DNA from: Pseudoxanthomonas sp. GM95
Lineage (GTDB): Bacteria > Pseudomonadota > Gammaproteobacteria > Xanthomonadales > Xanthomonadaceae
Assembly (NCBI RefSeq): GCF_900109775.1
Contig: NZ_FOAX01000002.1
Span: 992,001-1,056,000 of the forward strand
DNA: 64,000 nucleotides
Direction: 5' to 3'
This document shows positions 58,601 through 64,000 of the stretch, one piece after another. The notes under the pieces were generated by a model that saw nothing but the letters and a program-made list of their open reading frames with translations, was not told where the DNA came from and did no database searches. The translations under genes and the position numbers were made by a program. The stretch's first letter is position 1. Every line of letters starts with the position of its first letter.

Positions 58601-59640
58601 CGGGCAACGTCCATGTGCCCGACGACGAAAACGCCCCGGTGCAAGGCCAGCTCGCACGCCTCTACTGGGTTTCGGCCACGCCGCCGCCGGCCGATGGTGC
58701 GCCCGCGCCGCTGCCCGCGCCGGCCAAGGGCTCCACGCCGCTGGAAGACGATCTGGATCCGTCGGCGCTGCCGCCGCTGGCGCTGGACGTGGACGACCTG
58801 CGCTTCGGCGAGGCCAAGCTAGGCGACACCACGCTGCGCACCCGCAAGGTGCCCGGCGGCCTGCACATCGACACGCTGCAGATGCGTTCGGCCCAGCAGA
58901 AGATCGATGTCACCGGTGACTGGACCGGCCGCGGCGCCAGTGCCCGCACCCACCTGCTGGCCAAGGTCGACAGCCAGGACCTGGGCGCGCTGATGGATGG
59001 CCTGGGCTTCACCGGCCGTGTGCGCGGTGGCACCGGTAAGGTCGACCTGGACCTGGCCTGGCCGTCGAGCCCGGCGGGCTTCTCGCTGGCCGGGCTGGAA
59101 GGCAGCGCCAAGCTGGACGCGCACAACGGCGCGCTGCTGGAAGTCGAACCCGGCGCGGGTCGCGTGCTGGGCCTGTTCAGCCTGACCCAGCTGCCGCGCC
59201 GGCTGATGCTGGATTTCCGCGACTTCTTCTCCAAGGGCCTGGCCTTCAACCGCATCGGTGGCGATGTCGCCTTCACCGGCGGCCACGCGCAGACCGACAA
59301 CACCGTGATCGAAGGGCCGGCCGCGGAAATCCGCATCGACGGCAGCACCGACCTCAAAGCGCAGACCTTCGACCAGACCATCCACGTGCTGCCGCGTTCG
59401 GGCAACCTGCTGACCGTGGTCGGCGCGGTCGCCGGCGGCCCAGTCGGCGCGGCGGTCGGCGCGGCCGCCAATGCGGTGCTGCGCAAGCCGCTGGGCGAAA
59501 TCGGCGCCAAGACTTATCACGTCACCGGCCCGTGGAAAGACCCGAAGGTGGACGTCACCGAACACGAAGAACCCGAAGCCGCCGCGCCCGCGCCTTCGCC
59601 GCAATCCACGACACCTGCCACACCGGCACCGCCGCGCTGA
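55657..59640 (+). CDS. yhdP: YhdP family AsmA-like envelope lipid-transport protein
   Basis: 1327-residue protein anchored by one N-terminal helix (YALAVVLVCVAVVLGVV, about 18-35), the rest periplasmic and rich in beta structure. YhdP belongs to the AsmA-like bridge proteins that carry phospholipid to the outer membrane in E. coli. Family features are visible near the N-terminus (QAGRPITFQHLKTEWTRRGP) and C-terminus (LTQLPRRLMLDFRDFFSKGLAF). The extreme C-terminus is Pro/Ala-rich. Follows rng by 119 bp and precedes tldD by 45 bp, the order found in E. coli. Confidence 0.9.
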   Translation: MPIAFHHRLRVLRRMAWYALAVVLVCVAVVLGVVSQLLPLAERHPDRVAAWLSQQAGRPITFQHLKTEWTRRGPLLQLDGLQVGAANGQGEGLQIGQAEVLVSLYSGLLPGRAFTELRLRNIALEAERAEDGSWAIRGFPGQKTGGDPLKSLDGLGELQLVGGRLHVLAPSLGWDLQLPRIDARLRVQGREVRAGLRLQGSRTDGEPIEAAALFDRQTGDGRAYLEGEGIALADWQALSGLAGMQLRGGQGELHAWARLKAHRLDQIQAELALQQVQLATVDGSASTAFEEVRGRARFQLQADAWRLDVPQLRLGAKGGNQGVDGLTLAGGARSALLVDHLEAAPLLQALAMSNQVKPALRNWLQQAKPHAALSNVQVAGTVQGPLRLSATVDGLAFSPVGHAPGLSGLAGTLSGDEQGMALALNEAAPFKFDWPAGFGVVHNATLHGTLAGWREGAGWKFGTPSLVVDGEDFGVTARGDVWFQNDFTRPWLNVAADVHDTPVPAARGFWVRHLMSKASLDWLDTAMQGGTVRNGTGLVAGDLDDWPFLHNQGLFDAQADIDQGRIRFQNTWPDMTELEAHVRFVNNGFDLSGKGKLGEVPIARISGGIADWHETVLKIDAQGGDDAARLLSLVRHSPLDKAYGSSLKGLSASGPAKVDYTMQLPLRSNSAVPRQIGGHVVLDGAHLVDTTWDLDFTEVRGTASFSDGGFDAPSLSVVRAGQPGQLALRAGDAAQDKANVFEAQLQAPLTSDELLQRVPEITWLQAYLHGRSPWTINVGVGAPPQAGGDPPVRILAQSDLVGTALQLPAPLDKPANRPLAASVAVQLPLDTGKVDVNFGKLMALRAQERAGATGVRVELGRSSIAQPVPASGLSAGGTASALDAAGWIALARASGSAPADTSLVKAGAAGAQLSSPQAAADPSLPPQPPIAPPTGSAPLKLRGIDITAQKLLLIGGAFPSTRVQVTPAQAALEVKLDGDALSGNVHVPDDENAPVQGQLARLYWVSATPPPADGAPAPLPAPAKGSTPLEDDLDPSALPPLALDVDDLRFGEAKLGDTTLRTRKVPGGLHIDTLQMRSAQQKIDVTGDWTGRGASARTHLLAKVDSQDLGALMDGLGFTGRVRGGTGKVDLDLAWPSSPAGFSLAGLEGSAKLDAHNGALLEVEPGAGRVLGLFSLTQLPRRLMLDFRDFFSKGLAFNRIGGDVAFTGGHAQTDNTVIEGPAAEIRIDGSTDLKAQTFDQTIHVLPRSGNLLTVVGAVAGGPVGAAVGAAANAVLRKPLGEIGAKTYHVTGPWKDPKVDVTEHEEPEAAAPAPSPQSTTPATPAPPR

Positions 59641-59685
59641 GCGCGCGCGGCTTGCATTCCCCTCTCACGACCCGATCATTCCCCC

Positions 59686-61131
59686 ATGAGCACATCCGCA
59701 CTCGCACTTGCCGAATCCCGCCTGCTGATTCCCGCCGGCCTGGACCAGACCGGCCTGGACCGCGCCTTCGGCACGCTGCTGGGGCCGGGCATCGACTTCG
59801 GCGACCTGTATTTCCAGCACGCGCGGCGCGAGAGCTGGACGGTGGAAGACGGCATCGTCAAGGACGGCGCGCATTCGATCGAACAGGGCGTGGGCGTGCG
59901 CGCGATCTCCGGCGAGAAGACCGGCTTTGCCTATTCCGATGACATCAACTCGGCCGCGCTGTTGGCCGCGGCCGGCAGCGCCCGCGCGATCGCACGCGAT
60001 GGCGCAAGCCACAGTCCACGCACGCTGGTGCGCGGCCAGGGCCGCGCGCTGTACGCGCCCGAAGATCCGGTCGATGCGATGGACAACGATGCCAAGGTCG
60101 CGGCCTTGCGCGCCGTGGACAAGTTCCTGCGCGCGGCCGATCCGCGCGTGCAGCAGGTCAGCGTCAGCCTGTCCGGCGGCGTCGATACGGTGTTGATCGC
60201 GCGCAGCGATGGCGTGCTGGCCTCGGACGTGCGCCCGCTGGTGCGCCTGAACATCCAGGTGATCGTCGAGCAGAACGGCCGCCGCGAATCCGGCTACGCC
60301 GGCTACGGCGGGCGCTATTCCTACGCCGAGCTGCTGGGCAACGGCAAGCCGGAAGAGTTCGCCCGCGAGGCGCTGCGCCAGGCGCTGGTCAACCTGGAAG
60401 CGGTCGACGCGCCAGCCGGCGTGATGCCGGTGGTGCTGGCCGCGGGCTGGCCGGGCGTGCTGCTGCACGAAGCAGTTGGCCACGGCCTGGAAGGCGACTT
60501 CAACCGCAAGGGCACCAGCGTCTACGCCGGCCGCATCGGCGAACGCGTGGCTTCCAAGGGCGTGACGATTGTCGATGACGGCACGCTGGAAGGTCGCCGC
60601 GGTTCGCTCAACGTCGATGACGAAGGCGAGCCCACACAGTGCACCACCCTGATCGAGGATGGCGTGCTGGTCGGCTACATGCAGGACAGCCTCAACGCGC
60701 GTCTGATGGGCATGAAGCCCACCGGCAACGGACGCCGCGAATCCTTTGCGCACCTGACCATGCCGCGCATGACCAACACCTACATGCTGGCCGGCCAGCA
60801 CGATCCGCAGGAGATGATCCGCTCGGTCAAGAAGGGGCTGTACGCGGTCAATTTCGGCGGCGGCCAGGTCGACATCACCAGCGGAAAATATGTGTTCTCC
60901 GCGACCGAGGCCTACCTGATCGAGGACGGCAAGGTCACCGCGCCGGTCAAGGGCGCCACGCTGATCGGCAATGGTCCGGAAACCATGCAGAAGGTGCGCA
61001 TGATCGGCAATGACCTGGCCTTGGATGCCGGCGTCGGCGTGTGCGGCAAGGATGGGCAGAGCGTGCCGGTCGGCGTCGGCCAGCCGTCACTGCTGATCGA
61101 CGGACTCACCGTGGGCGGCACCAAGGCCTGA
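59686..61131 (+). CDS. tldD: Metalloprotease TldD
   Basis: 481-residue subunit of the TldD/TldE (PmbA) zinc protease, which trims peptides such as microcin B17 precursor and antitoxin CcdA. The zinc motif HEAVGH at residues 261-266 (in [13 protein letters not shown]) is intact, and the C-terminal conserved [20 protein letters not shown] is present. ATG 59686 follows yhdP by 45 bp. Its partner pmbA lies 673 bp downstream, separated by the opposite-strand yjgA. Confidence 0.95.
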   Translation: MSTSALALAESRLLIPAGLDQTGLDRAFGTLLGPGIDFGDLYFQHARRESWTVEDGIVKDGAHSIEQGVGVRAISGEKTGFAYSDDINSAALLAAAGSARAIARDGASHSPRTLVRGQGRALYAPEDPVDAMDNDAKVAALRAVDKFLRAADPRVQQVSVSLSGGVDTVLIARSDGVLASDVRPLVRLNIQVIVEQNGRRESGYAGYGGRYSYAELLGNGKPEEFAREALRQALVNLEAVDAPAGVMPVVLAAGWPGVLLHEAVGHGLEGDFNRKGTSVYAGRIGERVASKGVTIVDDGTLEGRRGSLNVDDEGEPTQCTTLIEDGVLVGYMQDSLNARLMGMKPTGNGRRESFAHLTMPRMTNTYMLAGQHDPQEMIRSVKKGLYAVNFGGGQVDITSGKYVFSATEAYLIEDGKVTAPVKGATLIGNGPETMQKVRMIGNDLALDAGVGVCGKDGQSVPVGVGQPSLLIDGLTVGGTKA

Positions 61132-61169
61132 GGCGCGCGGCGATGACGCCCGCCACGCGCCTGCGCAGG

Positions 61170-61727
61170 TCATTCTTCCTCGTCGTCGTCCGGCGTGTCG
61201 TCGCCGGCGTCGGCATCGGCCAGCAGGCCACGAACCTCGCGATACAGCTCCCGGTACGACGCCGGCGGCTTGTTGCGCTTGCGCTCCTCGGCGACGTTGC
61301 GGATCAGCTGGCGCAGGCGCTGGCGGTCCGCGTCGGGGTATTCGTCCAGCAGCTGGGTCAGCGCCTCGGGATCGTCCAGCAGGCGCTCGCGCCAGCCTTC
61401 GGCCTGATGCATCAGGCCGGTCTCGATGCGCGCCGCATCGCCGCTGACATCCAGCGCGTCGCGGATCGCCTCCAGCGTCTCGTCATCCTCTTTACGCATC
61501 TGCTTGGCCAGGAACTGCAGCTGGCGCTTGTGCGCGATGTGCGAGGTCACCTTCTTGGTATCGGCGACGTGGTCGGCGAGTTCTTCGCTCAGCGGCAGCT
61601 TGGCAAGCTGCGCCGGGGTCAGCGCCACCAGCTGTTCGGCCAGCGACCGCACTTCCAGCGCGCCCTGGCGCTGCTGGGTACGGCTGGGGCCGCGAAATTC
61701 GCCGGTTTCAGGATCGCGTCCGCGCAT
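61170..61727 (-). CDS. yjgA: Ribosome-associated protein YjgA (DarP, DUF615)
   Basis: 185-residue helical protein of the DUF615 family, associated with late 50S assembly in E. coli. Family stretches include [26 protein letters not shown] and [32 protein letters not shown]. The C-terminus is strongly acidic (DTPDDDEEE). It reads against its neighbours tldD and pmbA. E. coli has yjgA beside pmbA, so the pairing is conserved. ATG 61727 is the only start before the conserved region. Confidence 0.9.
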   Translation of the reverse strand: MRGRDPETGEFRGPSRTQQRQGALEVRSLAEQLVALTPAQLAKLPLSEELADHVADTKKVTSHIAHKRQLQFLAKQMRKEDDETLEAIRDALDVSGDAARIETGLMHQAEGWRERLLDDPEALTQLLDEYPDADRQRLRQLIRNVAEERKRNKPPASYRELYREVRGLLADADAGDDTPDDDEEE

Positions 61728-61804
61728 GGGTCACACCTTCTTCAAAGGCACGCTGCCGTCAGGCGCGCGCCGGGTCAATCGAATAGAACCACTAGGATAA
61801 GCCA

Positions 61805-63166
61805 TTGAACGCACTCACTTCCCCTCTTCGCGACGACAGCAGCCAGCGGATGGAGCACCTGGCCAGCCTGTCCGAGCGCCTGCTGGACATGGCGCGCGCG
61901 CGCGGCGCCACCCAGGCCGAGGTCAGCTGCAGCGAGGATCGCGGCCTGAGCGTCAACGTGCGCATGGGCGAAGTGGAAACGGTCGAATCCACCCAGGACC
62001 GCGCCATCGGCGTGACGGTGTACTTCGGCCAGCGCAAGGGCAGCGCCAGTACCGGCGACCTGCGCGAGGACAGCCTGGCCGCCACGGTCGAGCAGGCCTG
62101 CGCGATCGCGCGCTACACCGAGGACGACGAAGCCGCCGGCCTGGCCGATGCAGATCGCATGGCGCGCGAATTCCCCGACTTGGGCGGTTGGCATCCGTGG
62201 CAGCTTGATGCCGATGCGGCGGTCGACCTGGCGCTGGCCTGCGAGGCGGCTGGGCGCGCGGCCGATCCGCGCATCAGCAATTCCGATGGCGCCTCGGTCA
62301 GCAGCGGGCACGGCCTGTCGGTGTACGCCAACTCGCATGGCTTCATCGGCCGCGAGCGCGGCACGCATCACTCGATCAGCTGCGCGCTGATCGCCGGCAC
62401 CGGCGAAGGCATGCAGCGCGACGGCTGGTATTCCACCGCGCTGGCGCGCGAGCTGCTGGAAGCGCCCGAGGCCATCGGCCGGCGCGCGGCCGAGCGCACC
62501 GTGGCCCGTCTGGCCCCGCGCGACCTGGCCACCGGCCAGTATCCGGTGCTGTACAGCGCCGAAGTCGCGCGCTCGCTGATCGGCCACCTGCTGGGCGCGA
62601 TCAGCGGCGGGGCGCTGTATCGCAAGGCCAGTTTCCTCCTGGACCACGCCGGCAAGCAGATCTTCCCGGACTGGTTCTCCATCGAGGAATTGCCGCTGCT
62701 GCGCGAAGGCCTGCGTTCGGGCGCGTTCGATGCCGAAGGCGTGGCCACGGCCAACTCGGCGCTGGTCAGCGACGGTGTGCTGCAGCGGTATGTGCTGGGC
62801 AGCTATTCGGCGCGCAAGCTGGGGCTGCGCAGCACCGGCAATGCCGGCGGCATCCACAACCTCAAGATGTCTTCCAACGCCGGCGACCTGGCTTCGATGC
62901 TGCAGGGCATGGGCACCGGCCTGCTGGTGACCGAGCTGATGGGGCAGGGCGTCAACGGCGTGACTGGCGATTATTCGCGCGGCGCCGGCGGGTTCTGGAT
63001 CGAGAACGGACAGATCGCCTATCCGGTCGACAACGTCACCGTGGCCGGCAACCTGAAGGACATCTTCGCCGCGATCGAGGCCGTTGGCAGCGACCTGGAT
63101 CCGCGCTCGCACATCGGCATGGGCTCGGTCCTGGTGGGCCGGATGACCGTGGCTGGCGGGCAGTGA
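61805..63166 (+). CDS. pmbA: Metalloprotease PmbA/TldE
   Basis: 453-residue partner of TldD; the pair forms the active heterocomplex and this subunit lacks a zinc motif of its own. Conserved regions: ARGATQAEVSCSEDRGLSVNVRMGEVETVE near the N-terminus and GVNGVTGDYSRGAGGFWIENGQIAYPV in the C-terminal half. The start appears to be TTG 61805 (MNALTSPL), with GGAT a few bases upstream; the next ATG (61850) would remove 15 residues. Divergent from yjgA over 77 bp. Confidence 0.92.
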   Translation: MNALTSPLRDDSSQRMEHLASLSERLLDMARARGATQAEVSCSEDRGLSVNVRMGEVETVESTQDRAIGVTVYFGQRKGSASTGDLREDSLAATVEQACAIARYTEDDEAAGLADADRMAREFPDLGGWHPWQLDADAAVDLALACEAAGRAADPRISNSDGASVSSGHGLSVYANSHGFIGRERGTHHSISCALIAGTGEGMQRDGWYSTALARELLEAPEAIGRRAAERTVARLAPRDLATGQYPVLYSAEVARSLIGHLLGAISGGALYRKASFLLDHAGKQIFPDWFSIEELPLLREGLRSGAFDAEGVATANSALVSDGVLQRYVLGSYSARKLGLRSTGNAGGIHNLKMSSNAGDLASMLQGMGTGLLVTELMGQGVNGVTGDYSRGAGGFWIENGQIAYPVDNVTVAGNLKDIFAAIEAVGSDLDPRSHIGMGSVLVGRMTVAGGQ

Positions 63167-63317
63167 ATCCCGACGACAAAAATGAATAGGGGAACCCGGT
63201 AAAACCCCGCTGAAATCACTTGCCCGTCACGCCGGAACCGATGCACTGTAGCGGCGTCGGACACCGACGTGACCGAGGTCTGGCCAATCACGGCCAGCCC
63301 CGGACAGGGGGATTCAC

Positions 63318-63761
63318 ATGAAGCGATATCTCTGCCTGCTGGCCTTGGCCACGCTGGCGTTTTTTGCAGTGCCTGCCTTGGCGGCCGACGACCACGTCGC
63401 ACTGGTCAAGACCGTCAGCGGCAACGTCCAGGTGATCCGCCAGGACGCCACCGTCCAGGCTGCCGGCGGGACCACGCTGCTGGTCTCCGATCATCTGGTT
63501 GCTGGCCCCGGCGCCTCGGCCGCGATCGTGTTCAAGGACGGCACGCTGCTGACCCTTGGGCCGGGCGCGGACATCCTGGTGCGCGACTACGTGTTCGAGC
63601 CGAAGGACGGCAAGTTCTCCTTCTCGCTCTACATGACCAAGGGCTCGGCGATCTACGAGTCGGGCAAGATCGGCAAGCTCGCGCCGGACTCGGTGAAGAT
63701 CGACACGCCCAAGGCCACCGTCGGCGTGCGTGGCACCCGTTTCCTGATCGAAGCGAACTGA
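63318..63761 (+). CDS. Secreted FecR-domain protein
   Basis: 147-residue exported protein: signal peptide (LLALATLAFFAVPALAA, about 6-22) followed by a single FecR-type beta domain (VSGNVQVIRQDATVQAAGG, FKDGTLLTLGPGADILV, DTPKATVGVRGTRFLI). Unlike FecR proper it has neither a cytoplasmic anti-sigma domain nor an internal membrane helix, so it is a free periplasmic domain rather than a sigma-factor regulator. Function unknown. It starts a new unit with the lipoprotein gene 8 bp downstream. Confidence 0.88.
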   Translation: MKRYLCLLALATLAFFAVPALAADDHVALVKTVSGNVQVIRQDATVQAAGGTTLLVSDHLVAGPGASAAIVFKDGTLLTLGPGADILVRDYVFEPKDGKFSFSLYMTKGSAIYESGKIGKLAPDSVKIDTPKATVGVRGTRFLIEAN

Positions 63762-63768
63762 GTCGCCC

Positions 63769-64000
63769 ATGTTTGGATGGATGGAACGCGGCCCGCGGTT
63801 CGCGATCGCCTTGCTGGGCGCCTGTGCGTTGTTCACAGGCTGCGCCTCGGTGCCGACCACCAAGGTGACCTTGCTACCGGACCATGACGGCCATGTCGGC
63901 GCGGTCACGGTCTCCAACGCGCAGGGCCAGCAGCGTATCGACCAGGCCTTCAATACCGTCGATGTCGCCAAGCCGACCGTCGGTCCGGGCGCGGCCCGTG
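63769..64000 (+). CDS. Putative lipoprotein, start of an OmpA-type gene (3'-truncated by window edge)
   Basis: The first 77 codons of a gene that continues beyond the window. They encode an N-terminal hydrophobic signal (AIALLGACALFTGC) with a plausible lipobox cysteine near residue 25, then a polar region (LLPDHDGHVGAVTVSNAQGQ). I expect an OmpA-family or similar envelope lipoprotein because such genes often follow FecR-domain genes, but the diagnostic C-terminal domain is not visible. The 8-bp gap to the FecR gene implies co-transcription. Confidence 0.7.
   Translation, partial: MFGWMERGPRFAIALLGACALFTGCASVPTTKVTLLPDHDGHVGAVTVSNAQGQQRIDQAFNTVDVAKPTVGPGAAR

Overview
This window is a GC-rich, gene-dense stretch of chromosome from a gammaproteobacterium of the Xanthomonadaceae/Lysobacteraceae (Xanthomonas, Stenotrophomonas, Pseudoxanthomonas, Lysobacter group). 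The pointers are a fused aspartokinase/diaminopimelate decarboxylase, the MurL/MurD2 pair that replaces the usual D-glutamate route in these bacteria, large TonB-dependent receptors, a DUF502-YhhQ pair and the enterobacterial-like block leuS-lptE-holA-nadD-rsfS-rlmH. I cannot fix the genus from sequence alone. No rRNA, tRNA, CRISPR array, prophage or intact insertion sequence was recognised.

Layout. 1-4.3 kb: lysAC (5' end outside the window), murL and murD2, all + strand and overlapping; together they make diaminopimelate/lysine and add glutamate to the muropeptide. 4.3-4.9 kb: a stem-loop-rich repeat element, copy A. 5-14 kb: suhB, trmJ, a PhnD-like binding protein coupled to a GGDEF-EAL protein, exoD-corC, and a DUF47-pit phosphate transport pair. 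14.06-14.61 kb: copy B of the same element in opposite orientation. 14.7-22.7 kb: an alkyltransferase-like protein, a rhomboid protease and three tandem M13 metallopeptidases with a small membrane protein among them. 22.9-36.8 kb: a CHASE2 protein with a degenerate GGDEF domain, an FAD oxidoreductase, an ABC ATPase plus ABC-permease/M1-peptidase fusion, a cupin protein, two L,D-transpeptidase-family proteins, YhhQ, DUF502, a broken DUF4442 gene, a REP doublet and a CnoX-like thioredoxin. 37-44.4 kb: DUF998 protein, then leuS, lptE, holA, nadD, rsfS, a DUF695-RraB fusion and rlmH. 44.5-53.3 kb: an NTF2-like lipoprotein, two TonB-dependent receptors around a tonB gene, and a SIMPL protein. 53.4-63.2 kb: maf, rng, yhdP, tldD, yjgA and pmbA, joining two blocks that are separate in E. 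coli. 63.3-64 kb: a FecR-domain protein and the start of a lipoprotein cut by the window edge.

Most genes are housekeeping or envelope functions. The features most worth a second look are the paired inverted ~0.52-0.55 kb repeat elements, the M13 paralogue whose zinc motif reads HELTR instead of HExxH, the TGA that splits the DUF4442 gene, the PhnD-like/GGDEF-EAL pair, the degenerate CHASE2-GGDEF protein and the DUF695-RraB gene between rsfS and rlmH. I see no clear, wholly new multigene system; the repeat element is the best candidate for something poorly described.
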